A stretch of DNA of 64,000 nucleotides from Leptolyngbyaceae cyanobacterium RM1_1_2 (GTDB taxonomy: Bacteria; Cyanobacteriota; Cyanobacteriia; Phormidesmidales; Phormidesmidaceae): positions 1-64,000 of the forward strand of contig JAAUQI010000003.1 of the NCBI GenBank assembly GCA_012032345.1, read 5' to 3'. This document shows positions 1 to 9,355 of the stretch, one piece after another. The position numbers were made by a program, and so were the translations under genes. The notes below the pieces were generated by a model. It saw nothing but the letters and a program-made list of their open reading frames with translations. It was not told the origin of the DNA and did not search any database. The number at the start of each line of letters is the position of its first letter. The first letter of the stretch is position 1.

Positions 1-1301
1 TGTTTCCTCTTAGTTTCCCTTTCAGGGTTGGGTGGAAGAAAACAGAACACGGAAAACCCCAGCACACCGCTCAGTGAGTCACAAATTGGTGGCTAGGGTA
101 AACTGACCACTAGCCCGTCAATCTGGTGCTATCAGGTTGCGGGTAAGGTGTCTGTTGGTGTTGCTTGCACCAGCAGGCACTGCCGAAGGTCCCCGAGTTC
201 TGCTGTTGGAAGGCCGTTAAGACGGCTTAATGGACAAGGATACGCACATTAGCGATCGCCGTCAACTTTTTTTGCAATAAATCTGGTCTGGCCTGCCTGC
301 GATCGCTGCGGCCTTTTTTCCTGGCGGTGCCTAGCTTCTCCCGCTTAGCCCAAATGCGATCGGGTAAAACCGACTATCACGCGATCGCTCACTCACAGTG
401 ACGCGCCATCTCAATTACCACCACTTTCAAGGGTGGTATTCCTTCCTTCACCGTAGCCCACACTTCCCCAATATTCATGCACTAGCACATCTCTCATGCC
501 AGCCAGCGCTGGGTTTGCCGCTGTGGCTCAATTCTAACGCCGCCGCCAAATACTCAACGTATACGGGCTACTCGCCAGCAAGTTCTTCAAAACCGCTGAG
601 AATGACCTCAGAGACCCTAGAGGATACCGCTACAGTCAGGGCAGATGAGCATACCGATCACCCCTTAACCGGGTGAGCTGATCTAGATCACAGGCAATCA
701 TGATTTAGCCCATACATCTCTACCCTTGTAGTCACATCCGCAAAAACCATGAGCTTTTACAATGAATTCTAAGCCAGCTGACCGTTGTAAATTTTGCTTG
801 CCAATGAACCACTAAAACTGTAGAAGTAGAAGGCTGTACTTTTTAAGGCGCTTTCCCACTATGTATACAATTTGAATTAAGCAAATTATTCTGCCTATTT
901 GGTTTTAATGAAATCTTATAGTCTAATTTAGACAGTGAACTATGAACGGCTTTTTTGAGTTCGGGCTATCAGCTACGAACTAATTTTTTTTCTTTTAAAA
1001 TCTTAGAAAAAGCTTTCTTGAGTTTATGAATTTTTGTGGTTTTCTTTTTTACTAATTTTGCTTACCTTTAAAGAGGTACAGAGAATTAAACTTAGCTAGA
1101 TCGGTAAGATGGATTAGAGTACAAAACCTGTCAGCGCATGGCTTATGCGATCGCTTTCGGTAGTCATGACTGCAGGACTGTACCTATCTTAGAAATAGTC
1201 TGTTGTGTCTATACCCGCTCACTTAGTTTATGCGCTGGCCATCAGGGTTTTTCGTCAACTAAAGCAGACAAAACTGTGTCTATATGCTCAAGGAATCACT
1301 T
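1..1301. other. Long spacer without a convincing gene
   Basis: I see no protein-coding gene here that I can support. The first 260 bases are GC-rich and contain several short inverted repeats, for example GCCGTTAAGACGGC near 213-226. They end in a T-rich stretch near 266-275, so a structured RNA is possible, but I could not match it to a known family. HIP1 octamers are present. From about 700 to 1280 the DNA turns AT-rich, as expected of a promoter region for the HD-domain gene that follows. Confidence 0.5.
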
Positions 1302-2213
1302 ATGTTTGATCCAACACAGCTCACAACTGATGCTTTGGTTTCACATTTAGAGATCAACTATCAGCGCAGCTATGGTAATGAAAATCAGGCTGCGATCGCG
1401 CTGATTGGTCGGATCGCTCGACAGGTTTTAGGTATTCTGTCCGCCAGCGATGCGCCCTATCATACGGTTGAACATACGATGCTGGTTACCTGGGTGGGAC
1501 AGGTGATTTTGCATGGAAAGCAAGTCCGCGATCGCAACGTGACTGCTCAAGACTGGCTAAACTTCACAGTGGCGCTGCTCTGTCATGATATTGGCTATGT
1601 TCGAGGGGTTTGCCGAGACGATCGATGTGCAGCCCATCGCTATGTAACAGGGACGACGACAACCCCCGTTTTGCTAAAACCGGGCTGTACAGATGCCAGC
1701 CTAAGACCTTTTCATGTCGATCGCAGTCAGCGCTTCGTGATCGAACACTTAAACCACGATGCGCTAATCGACACGGCGGCTGTGAATGAAATGATTGAGC
1801 TGACCCGGTTTCCTATACCCTCTGGCGCTCGCTATTTGGACACTCTCAGCTACGGCGGTCTGTGTCGGGCGGCAGATCTGCTGGGACAGCTCAGCGATCG
1901 CCACTACCTACAAAAGCTACCGGCCCTGTTTCAGGAGTTCGCCGAAACGGGTATGAATCAGCAGCTAGGCTATCAGCACGTAGACGACCTGCGAGCCAGC
2001 TACCCCCATTTCTTTTGGGACATTGTTTACCCCTACACGCACGAGAGCGAGTTTTACTTGAGAGCCACCCCAGCCGGACAAAAAATTATTGCTAGCCTCT
2101 ATGCCAATCTGTGTGTTGTATATCGGCAGCAGCCGCAAGAAACTTTGGTAAAGCAGTCTGCTGATTTAGTTGAGTTTGTATCTTTACCCGATCAGTTCTC
2201 ACGGAAAAACTAA
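1302..2213 (+). CDS. HD-domain metal-dependent phosphohydrolase-like protein
   Basis: Probable metal-dependent phosphohydrolase of the HD superfamily. The sequence shows the histidine-rich stretch YHTVEHTMLV and, about 45 residues later, the defining LLCHDIGY with an adjacent His-Asp pair. More conserved-looking acidic and His residues follow toward the C-terminus. These would bind one or two metal ions and hydrolyse a phosphoester; the substrate cannot be read from the sequence. I place the start at the ATG at 1302 because AAGGAA lies about seven bases upstream. An in-frame ATG at 1284 would add six residues and has no comparable ribosome site. The gene stands alone after a long spacer and converges with the next gene. 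The family call is firm, the activity is inferred. Confidence 0.8.
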   Translation: MFDPTQLTTDALVSHLEINYQRSYGNENQAAIALIGRIARQVLGILSASDAPYHTVEHTMLVTWVGQVILHGKQVRDRNVTAQDWLNFTVALLCHDIGYVRGVCRDDRCAAHRYVTGTTTTPVLLKPGCTDASLRPFHVDRSQRFVIEHLNHDALIDTAAVNEMIELTRFPIPSGARYLDTLSYGGLCRAADLLGQLSDRHYLQKLPALFQEFAETGMNQQLGYQHVDDLRASYPHFFWDIVYPYTHESEFYLRATPAGQKIIASLYANLCVVYRQQPQETLVKQSADLVEFVSLPDQFSRKN

Positions 2214-2296
2214 TCTGGAAACTCAGCAAAATTAAACGGGTTTGCCGAGTTTTGCCCAAGGCTGCATCCAGCTTGAAAATGGAGGACTGCAAGGGG

Positions 2297-2866
2297 CTAG
2301 GCTCTCAAAGCAGCCTGTAGTTCAGCTAATCTTTGCCGCAGCAGCGCGTGAGGATAGGCCGTTTCTGGATGGGGCGGCTGTCCGAGTAGCTGAAAGTGAG
2401 GAATTTCGTCGTAAAGTTTGCCCCACTGGGCGTTGACCTGTCTGGAAAATTCATTGAATGTATAAGGACTCTCTAAAATTGAAGCCAGAATTTTCTCTAG
2501 CGCCTCCAAAGGAGCTTCAAAGTGCTGGCTAATACAAATATCTGTCTTGACCCAAGCCTGCAGCACCTGCTGTAGCGCCCCCAGCTGATCGCAGAGATGC
2601 TGATCGATGAAAAGGTTGATTTCTGCGATCGCCCGTAGTGGCTTAGGCACCAGGCATTCTCCTTTGAGAAAGTTGCCCCCCTCTCGACCAATCGCTTCGG
2701 CCAGTGAAAACGGACGTCCAGCCAAAATTTCTCGCTGTAGATCTCGCAGTTCTTCAGGTTTAGAAACAGCCGTTAGCCTGCGATCGCTGCTTTCAGGTAT
2801 CTCTGGTCTCGGCTGTAGCAGCCAGGTTTTCAGGAAAGCCCAGAGTCTGAGTAATGGCTTCAGCAT
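2297..2866 (-). CDS. Unknown conserved-type protein, 189 aa
   Basis: Not recognised. The product begins with a short hydrophobic-basic N-terminus (LLRLWAFLKTWLLQ) that could be a membrane anchor or amphipathic helix, and the remainder is soluble and probably mostly helical. It has no cysteine cluster and no nucleotide-binding motif. Coding quality looks good: it is open across its whole length and HIP1 sites fall within it. It is convergent with the HD-domain gene and lies just downstream of queG on the same strand (about 60 bases apart), so it may be cotranscribed with queG. No function is proposed. Confidence 0.6.
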   Translation of the reverse strand: MLKPLLRLWAFLKTWLLQPRPEIPESSDRRLTAVSKPEELRDLQREILAGRPFSLAEAIGREGGNFLKGECLVPKPLRAIAEINLFIDQHLCDQLGALQQVLQAWVKTDICISQHFEAPLEALEKILASILESPYTFNEFSRQVNAQWGKLYDEIPHFQLLGQPPHPETAYPHALLRQRLAELQAALRA

Positions 2867-2927
2867 AGCTAAGCGAAAATAAAACTAGTGTTCGGCGGCC
2901 TGAATAAAGCGAGTACTGGTCTGCTCT

Positions 2928-3896
2928 CTAGCTGCTTTTGGGCTGATTAGCCAATGCGGCAGCGCGAGCATTACGGCGCAGCATGGCAGGCTTGATCCGC
3001 CGCAGGGCCGAGGCCGGAAAGCGCTGATGCCAGTCTGTGTCGCTGAGAATGGCCAGTTCGCTCAGAGTTGGCCCGATATTGGCCGGGTAGGGCTGAAAAT
3101 CTGCAATATCTGTAGGCTGAGCAAAGCGCTGATTCCAGGGACACACATCTTGGCAAATATCACAGCCTGCCACCCAGCCGCTGAGCTTTTGGGCGATCGC
3201 TTTGGGTAAGCGTTCTGCCCGATTCTCGATCGTGTGATAAGCAATACAGCGGTTAGCATCAACTACCCCTGGCGATCGGATAGCCGCAGTTGGGCAGGCG
3301 TCAAGGCAGCGGGTGCAGGTGCCGCAGTGAGCCGTATGGGGGCGATCGCTAGGCAAAGCCAAAGACGTTAGAACTTCGCCCAAAAACACCCAGGAGCCGT
3401 ACTCACGGGTAATGACGTTGCCGTTTTTGGCCATCCAGCCAATGCCTGCCTGCTGTGCCCAAAATTTGTCCTGCACCGGGCCAGTATCGGCGTAGTAGCG
3501 AACCTGCACTGCCTGAGCCTCTAGCCACTGGGCCAAAGCTTTGAGCTTTTTGTGCAGAATGCGGTGATAGTCACGGCCCCAGCCGTAGCGAGAGATTTTG
3601 GCATATTGGGGGCCGTCGGGCCGCTGGTGCGGCGTGTAGTAGTTGAGAGCTAAGCAAATTAGCGATCGCACCTCTGGCATCACCTGCCGAATATCTTGAC
3701 GTTTGGGATTGTGCATCCAGCTCATGTCGGCCTCATAGCCCTGTTTCAGCCAGCGCTGTAGCGCCTGCTGGGTCTCAGCTTCGGCAGAGGGCATCGGCTC
3801 GGCGCTCAGAGGCGGTACGGCAGCAATGCCAACCTTGTGAAAGCCAAGTTCAAGCGCTTTTTGCTGAATAGCCTCGCGGGTAACCTCAGGCTGCAT
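2928..3896 (-). CDS. queG: Epoxyqueuosine reductase QueG
   Basis: Cobalamin- and iron-sulfur-dependent enzyme that reduces epoxyqueuosine to queuosine at the wobble base of tRNAs with GUN anticodons, the last step of queuosine synthesis. The C-terminal half carries two ferredoxin-type cysteine groups, [12 protein letters not shown] and [10 protein letters not shown], for two 4Fe-4S clusters. The N-terminal half ([27 protein letters not shown]) matches the family's cobalamin-binding part. Length (about 320 aa) is normal. I choose the ATG at 3896 because it gives the usual N-terminus ([19 protein letters not shown]) and has GGAG five bases upstream; the frame stays open to 3941. The upstream side abuts a mobile-element remnant at 3966. 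Confidence 0.93.
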   Translation of the reverse strand: MQPEVTREAIQQKALELGFHKVGIAAVPPLSAEPMPSAEAETQQALQRWLKQGYEADMSWMHNPKRQDIRQVMPEVRSLICLALNYYTPHQRPDGPQYAKISRYGWGRDYHRILHKKLKALAQWLEAQAVQVRYYADTGPVQDKFWAQQAGIGWMAKNGNVITREYGSWVFLGEVLTSLALPSDRPHTAHCGTCTRCLDACPTAAIRSPGVVDANRCIAYHTIENRAERLPKAIAQKLSGWVAGCDICQDVCPWNQRFAQPTDIADFQPYPANIGPTLSELAILSDTDWHQRFPASALRRIKPAMLRRNARAAALANQPKSS

Positions 3897-3965
3897 AACG
3901 ACTCCGTTCACCCACCGCAGATAATTCCAAATACTCAACAAATGGACTCTCGACGGTCGGGCGCA

Positions 3966-4218
3966 GGGAGCATCCCACTTTCGATGAAATAGTCAACATG
4001 CGAGCTGACCATTGAGGTAGGCACAGCGCAGTTTCAACATCGGGTTCACGGAGGCCGTATTTCATCGGGATCCAGAAATTTGTAAGCGAATTTCGGCAAT
4101 CTCGGTGCTGCAAGTTTCCAAGCGCTTTTGGTCTTCGGGTGTCATGGCGAGCTATTCCTAGAACGACTCCTTAATTCTCTCCCCTCTGACCATGTTTTCG
4201 CAAAAGTGGGATGCTCCC
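3966..4218. mobile_element. 253-bp element with 16-bp terminal inverted repeats (decayed IS/MITE)
   Basis: Both ends carry the same 16 bases in inverted orientation: GGGAGCATCCCACTTT at 3966-3981 and its exact reverse complement at 4203-4218. Each end is itself a near-palindrome (GGGA-GCA-TCCC). Read on the minus strand the interior begins with a short frame, MTPEDQKRLETCSTEIAEI, which resembles from memory the N-terminus of small cyanobacterial transposase ORFs of the ISKra4 type. It then breaks off by frameshift or stop. The remaining interior gives only short broken frames. I read it as an internally deleted, non-autonomous insertion sequence remnant. No clear target duplication flanks it. 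Confidence 0.6.
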
Positions 4219-4219
4219 C

Positions 4220-4455
4220 ATCTCGCTTAGCGATTTGAGACTCCTATCCACGAGGGTTTGAGCGGCCTTGAGGGGCTGGGGCACCCGACTCAGCCACGGC
4301 GGTGCCCCCACTGCTTGAAGGTTAGGTTCGCTGTAGAAGGCCGCATCGGCCACCATCAGGGCCGACGTCTCCCATTGCGCGGCAAATGCCCTCATCAGTC
4401 CAGCAAAGGTCTGACTGTCGGTCTCATTGCCGCTACCGACCTTAAACCATACGAA
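4220..4455 (-). pseudogene. Fragment of an IS1634/IS4-like transposase
   Basis: On the minus strand a frame running from about 4455 to 4220 reads GSGNETDSQTFAGLM, then MVADAAFYSEPNLQAVG and PWLSRVPQPLKAA. This pattern is typical of the catalytic-core region of IS1634-type DDE transposases (the stretch around a VAD-S/A-A-Y/F-x-x-xNL signature). The frame has a stop immediately upstream and no ribosome site. It is cut at its downstream side by the inverted repeat of the 253-bp element at 3966-4218, suggesting that the small element inserted into an already decaying transposase. The family assignment is by recognition, not by search. Confidence 0.6.
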
Positions 4456-4788
4456 CTAAATGTCGGCTTAGGTTCTCCGGTTAACCAACTCAATCTCATG
4501 ACTCTATAGAGTTGTCTTCTTATGGAGTCTTTTTTCTAAGATATCTGCAAAAAGCGAAATCAAAGGATAGTAAGGCTAACTAACCTGCTAGCAGAAATTG
4601 AGGCTGTAGACTTGGAATACTTGGGGCATTTAGAAGCACGATAGCTTTTCCAGTCTGTGTTCTAGCTGCAATGTCATAGCTATACATCCGTTACTCAGGA
4701 AATTCTCAGCTATACCTTTTAGAATGAAATATGGCTGAACCGCCATCTGACGACGCCGCTCACCTGAAATTTTTGTGAAATCTTAGTT
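4456..4788. other. AT-rich spacer upstream of the doxX-like gene
   Basis: About 330 bases between the transposase fragment and the DoxX-family gene. I see no open frame worth calling and no clear hairpin. It presumably holds the promoter of the downstream gene. Confidence 0.4.
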
Positions 4789-5169
4789 ATGCAACCTTAC
4801 ATTTCTCTGACTGGCAGAATTTTGCTAGCTGCTTTGTTTCTCAGATCAGGTATCAACCACGCCATCAACTTTGCGGGTACTCAGCAGGCGATCGCCTCAC
4901 AAGGGCTACCAGCAGTGGGGCTTTTAGCTATTCTAACGGTGCTCGTTTTAGTTATTGGTAGTCTATCTGTTCTGCTGGGCTACAAAGCTAGCATTGGGGC
5001 CTGGCTGCTGATTGGTTTTTTAATCCCTGCAACGCTAGTTTTTCACGGCAGCGAAATGACCCAGTTTTTCAAAAATCTCAGTCTCATTGGCGGCTTACTA
5101 ATGGTAGTAGCCTATGGCCCAGGCCCAATCTCGCTAGAGCGCACAGCCGCAGATAAGCCACACAAGTAG
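4789..5169 (+). CDS. DoxX family membrane protein
   Basis: Small integral membrane protein of the DoxX family, whose members are four-helix proteins linked in some bacteria to quinone or thiosulfate oxidation or redox homeostasis. The sequence shows four hydrophobic segments at roughly residues 5-22, 42-64, 67-86 and 93-112. It also has the family-like opening LTGRILLAALFLRSGINHAINF and a basic C-terminal tail. The 126-residue length is typical. It stands alone, with AT-rich DNA on both sides, and gives no contextual clue to a specific partner. Confidence 0.8.
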   Translation: MQPYISLTGRILLAALFLRSGINHAINFAGTQQAIASQGLPAVGLLAILTVLVLVIGSLSVLLGYKASIGAWLLIGFLIPATLVFHGSEMTQFFKNLSLIGGLLMVVAYGPGPISLERTAADKPHK

Positions 5170-5424
5170 CTAGGCGCAATTAAATACAAAACGTTTGAGC
5201 AGGTATCACCCGCTCGGCTGCGAGTCTCCGCCCCATTAGCAACTGTCTATGCACAAAAATGTGCTGAGTCAAAAGCTTAAGGACTATGTGTATAACTCCT
5301 GTAGAAGGGGTCAGAGCTGATGGGCTGACTAAAGGAGAGCAGATTTTATTCGCAATATGCATTACAAAGATGCGATTTTCGCATTGATGTAAAAAGCCTG
5401 TATTGAAATACACTAAACGACCTT

Positions 5425-6942
5425 GTGTATGTTTGTAGTTTGGCTAAAGAGCTACGTCAAAGCAGAAAATTCCTACTTGCTTTCATCAAAACATTTTGGG
5501 CAAGGCTCTGCTCTTTGACTCCGCTATACAGCCTGCGAGGTACGCAAACATTGTCTACTCAATCTGATTCTTTAAAGGAAGCTGAGCAGCATTTTGACAT
5601 CGAAGATTCTACTGCAAAGCGTCAGCTAACATATCCGCAGCTTGTTATTTGTGCAGGTGTGATTGGTTTGGTAGGTGGCCTTGTAGCTACTGTCTACTAC
5701 TTCGTTTTAGAAACAATGATGCACGGGGCCTGGCACACGCTGCCCGAGCTGGCTGAGCCTTATTTTCCTGACTGGTTATCGACTTCTAACTACGTTTGGA
5801 TGGCGACAACAACAGGCGGTTTCTGCGTAGGGCTAATTCTTTACCTCATGGGGCTACCAGGTGAAATGGCTCAGGTTGTGGACAAGATTCACACACCGGG
5901 TCGAATTGACGTTCGTAAGACACCTGCAATGGTGATTGCCTCACTGATAGCTATTACGGCGGGGGGTAGTGCTGGGCCAGAAGCTCCTCTGGTGCAGGTC
6001 AACGGCAGCTTTGGTAGCTGGCTGGGCGATACCCTAAAGTTAGAAACTCCATCAGTGCGAGTTTTGACATTTTGCGGCATGAGTGCGGCACTGGGGGCTT
6101 TTTTTGGCGCTCCGATTGGGGCTGCTATTTTTGCCTTAGAGATTCCTCATCGCCGGGGGCTGGAATATTATGAGGCGGTTGCCCCCGCCGTGATTTCAGC
6201 CATTCTTTCGTTTGCCGTATTTCGCATTAGTACAGGCATCACGATTGGCGGCTTTTATCATTTTGAATCGGTACCTCTGCTGACCCCGATGAATCTTTTA
6301 GAAGGTTTGGTACTCGGTGCTGTTGGGGCAGGCGTAGCGGTGATGTTTATTTACATATTTCGGCTGGTGGGCCGACTGCTAGAGCCGCTGGAGCACTATC
6401 GCATCTTGCTAGCAACGCTGGGCGGATTGATCATTGGCCTGATTGCTTTTGCCTATCCTCAGACCCTCTTTTTTAGCGAGGAGCAGATTCATACAGTAAT
6501 TGAGACGGGTGCTCTGTTAGGGGTGTCGGCTTTGCTGATGATTGCTGTGGCCAAGATGTTTGCCATTAGCTTTACGCTGCACTCAGGCTTTTTAGGTGGC
6601 TTTATTTTTCCGCTGTTCTTTATTGGGGCTAATGTTGGGTTAGCGATCGCGCTGGCTGTGCCTCAGATTCATCCTACCGTCGGTATGGTATGTCTGATGG
6701 CAGCGGTCAACGTAGCGGTGACTAAAACTCCTATTAGCACCAGCATTATTCTCAGCGTGCTGTCGGGAACTGCCATGCTGCCGGTGATTGTGATTGCCAG
6801 CTTCACCAGTTTCTTGCTGACCAGCCAGATTGCTATGATTGGCACTCAGCGATCGCGCACTTTGACTGAGATTACCAGTCCCGAACTGCCTCAAAATGAG
6901 CTGGTTATGGGCCTGAAAACTATTGCCAACGCTTCGCCGTAA
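5425..6942 (+). CDS. ClC-type chloride channel/antiporter
   Basis: Membrane protein of the ClC family, which moves chloride passively or in exchange for protons. The signature regions are visible in order: GGSAGPEAPLVQ (with the glutamate that gates the pore in antiporters), GAPIGAAIFALEI, and near the C-terminus GGFIFPLFFIGANVG. About ten or more hydrophobic segments lie between residues 75 and 470. No CBS domains follow, so it is the short bacterial form. The start is uncertain: no ATG occurs before the first membrane helix. The candidates are GTG at 5425 and TTG at 5551, the latter giving the N-terminus STQSDSLKEAEQ; 5425 is used here as the longest reading. The gene is monocistronic. Confidence 0.85.
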   Translation: MYVCSLAKELRQSRKFLLAFIKTFWARLCSLTPLYSLRGTQTLSTQSDSLKEAEQHFDIEDSTAKRQLTYPQLVICAGVIGLVGGLVATVYYFVLETMMHGAWHTLPELAEPYFPDWLSTSNYVWMATTTGGFCVGLILYLMGLPGEMAQVVDKIHTPGRIDVRKTPAMVIASLIAITAGGSAGPEAPLVQVNGSFGSWLGDTLKLETPSVRVLTFCGMSAALGAFFGAPIGAAIFALEIPHRRGLEYYEAVAPAVISAILSFAVFRISTGITIGGFYHFESVPLLTPMNLLEGLVLGAVGAGVAVMFIYIFRLVGRLLEPLEHYRILLATLGGLIIGLIAFAYPQTLFFSEEQIHTVIETGALLGVSALLMIAVAKMFAISFTLHSGFLGGFIFPLFFIGANVGLAIALAVPQIHPTVGMVCLMAAVNVAVTKTPISTSIILSVLSGTAMLPVIVIASFTSFLLTSQIAMIGTQRSRTLTEITSPELPQNELVMGLKTIANASP

Positions 6943-7305
6943 AGAGATCACTGCAAAAAGTTTGCGTCTGGCTGCAAATTTCGGCCTGAAGATTCTGAGT
7001 TACTACCCAAAACGGACTAGCCAAAATTAAAAAAAACCGGAGAATCTTCAAACTCGCTCGACAAGCTATGGGAAAAGCTGTCTGTTTGAAGATCCTCTCG
7101 GCATGACCTTAGGTACTTCGGATAGTTAATAGTTTCTTTGGTTTTGGCTAGGTCGTCGATGGAGAAAAGTCAGTAAAAAGTTCAGGAAAGTTCAGGTGCA
7201 CTTTTAGAACAAGGAGGCAAGAATAGGGCACCCAGGAACAGCAGGCTCTAGACTTCAGACCAGACTCACCCATTAGCCGCAGATAGGGCTACCTTATAAG
7301 CAGAT
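6943..7305. other. Spacer between the ClC and phosphoesterase genes
   Basis: About 360 bases without a gene. Two short inverted repeats are visible, GAAGATTCT near 6989 and AGAATCTTC near 7042, which could form a weak stem beyond the ClC gene; a further similar GAAGAT lies near 7087. A direct pair AAAAGTTCAGG/AAAGTTCAGG occurs near 7176-7196. Nothing else is evident. Confidence 0.35.
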
Positions 7306-8891
7306 GTGCCTGTGGCTGCTTTTGCAATGCTCCTGTTAGAGCCGACGATTCCAACCAAAATTCAAAGAATGAAGCAGCGGGTGCAGTGGCAGCATCCGCT
7401 CATGGCTGAAAACAGCATCGACCAGACTCGCCTAGTCTTAGACGGTCACACAGACGAGAGTTTCTCATTTTTGGTCATTGGCGATAGTGGTTCTGGCCCC
7501 CATGTCAACCACGATCCCCAGCGGCGGATTGCCGAGCAAATGCTGCCTCATCACGCTGGCTGCCGCTTTTTGCTACATACGGGTGATGTGGTCTACCAGA
7601 GTGGTTCGAGCGAGCAGTATCTGACTAACTTTATTCAGCCCTACTGCGATTCTTAGTTGGCGGCGATCGCCCCGAGCAAATTGCCTACAACCAGATGGTC
7701 TTTGCCCTGCCGTTTTTACCCGTGCTGGGCAACCACGACTACTACGACCTGCCGCGTCTGCACAGTCTGTTTGCCCCACTGATTCAACCTCTACAGCGGC
7801 TCTTTAACCAGCCGCTACAGCGCAGTATAGGTCGTTATGGCTCTTTCCAAGGCGATGCCTTTGCTCAGGCTTTTTTAGACTACTCAAAGGATCTAACACC
7901 TGCCGCGCTAGGGCAGCATCTCGATCGCCACTACACAGCCCAAACCGACACCGGACGATGCCTGCACTATCGGCCAGGAGAATTTACCCGGCTGCCCAAT
8001 CGCTATTACAGCTTTCGCTACGGCGGCATTGATTTTTTTGCTCTAGATTCCAATACCCTCAATGCCCCTTCGCCTTTACCTAAAGACCAGTATGGTGAAA
8101 GCTATCGGCGAATGCTTCAGGCCCATCGTCGAGCGATCGCCGCAGACTTTGCTCAGGTAGCTAATGAGGCGGCGCGGCTGCATAAAACCATTCCAGCGGA
8201 AGCTGAGCGGCTAGACGACCTCAGCAGCAAGCTAGAGCAGCTAGCAGAAGTTCAGCACGATATTGATCAGCAGCTAGCGGCTCAAAGCTTTGAAAACGTT
8301 GATGTAGAACAGCTTGTCTGGCTGAAAGAGCGGCTGATTGCCTCATGGCAAAATCCCCAAGTGCGAGGGCGTATCCTGTTTTTTCATCATCCGCCCTATG
8401 TGAGTGAGAGCACCAAATGGCACCAGGGCCAAACTCTAGCCGTGCGACAACATCTGCGCTGGGTATTTGACGGCGTGGCGGCAGCAGTAGGTGACTGTTG
8501 CGATCGCGGTATTGTTGATTTAGTCCTGAGTGGTCACGCCCACTGCTTTGAATATTTGCGTACGCTTGAGACTGGCCATGCCGACTCAAACCTCAACTGG
8601 ATTGTCTGCGGAGGCAGCGGCCTGAGCCTGCGACGGCAGCGCCGAGAGGGAGCCGAGCTTGACGAGGTTTTTCCTCTAAGCGAGCAGCCTTACCGACAAA
8701 GGCGCTTAGTTGCTAAGTCTCAGATGTTTGTGGGTCTGAGGGGGCACCTAGGCGAACGGCATCGGCCCTATTCTTTTTTGCGCATTGATGTCCAGGCAGG
8801 CAGCAAACCTCAGTTTGTGGTACGCCCTTACATTTCAGAGCGATATCACCGCGCCTGGCAAGACTATGAGCTAGATGCGGTTGTACTTTAG
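7306..8891 (+). CDS. Metallophosphoesterase (calcineurin-like), interrupted by an apparent frameshift near 7653
   Basis: Calcineurin-like metallophosphoesterase in two overlapping-in-spirit frames. The first part (7306-7656) carries GDSGSG and TGDVVY; the second (open from about 7653 to 8891) carries GNHDYY, the late HHPPY and SGHAH. Together these are the complete set of dimetal-binding motifs of the family. The first frame ends TAC TGC GAT TCT TAG, while the second frame reads TTC TTA GTT GGC GGC at the same place. Adding one T (GATTTCTTA for GATTCTTA) would restore a single protein of about 528 residues. Either the gene is recently broken or one base is missing from the sequence. The N-terminal start is uncertain (GTG 7306, ATG 7327 or ATG 7369). 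The substrate is unknown. Confidence 0.8.
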
Positions 8892-9103
8892 GCAGCGCGA
8901 GAGTAAGCCAGATCGCGGATCAAAACGCTGCGAGCGCTGATGTAAGACCCCACAGCGCTATATTCTTCTGGGCTGAGATAGATATCATCTTTGATCTGAC
9001 TCAGGAGATACTGAACCAAACCATCGTTGCCGAGTCGAGTAAGGATGTCAGCAGGCGTTTTCTCGATTCTGGACCAGAGCAAACGTAAGAGAGAAGCATT
9101 CAT
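8888..9103 (-). CDS. Small conserved-type cyanobacterial protein, 71 aa
   Basis: No named function. The short acidic-helical product (MNASLLRLLWSRIEKTP at the start, ARSVLIRDLAYSRAA at the end) looks like a family of roughly 70-residue cyanobacterial proteins that share the C-terminal motif LIRDLAY. This comparison is from memory. The gene is convergent with the phosphoesterase and their ends overlap by four bases. No metal or nucleotide motif is visible. Confidence 0.6.
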   Translation of the reverse strand: MNASLLRLLWSRIEKTPADILTRLGNDGLVQYLLSQIKDDIYLSPEEYSAVGSYISARSVLIRDLAYSRAA

Positions 9104-9355
9104 GTTTGTCCGTCCTAACGTGTAGGGATAAGGAGTAAGCGGCTCGATCTAAATATTTATATTTTCTTTAGATTGCTGGGACTAGCCTAACGTTCCTCCC
9201 GAAAAGTCACAAGGGTGCTGCGGGAAAAGTTATCGCAATCCGCGAATTTATAACGTTTGACACTGAGACTGTGTCTTTGTGTTAAGAAATGCAAAATACA
9301 TAGAGCGATCGCTAGATAAGCTAGAAAACAGGGCAAGAGTTCACCCTATACGCCT

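Noticed and set aside
398-676. Open frame of 92 codons in the first spacer
   Set aside because: GTG start without ribosome site, composition unlike neighbours, and no recognisable pattern in the translation.
5180-5413. Minus-strand frame upstream of the ClC gene
   Set aside because: Weak composition, no ribosome site, and it would occupy the promoter region of the ClC gene.
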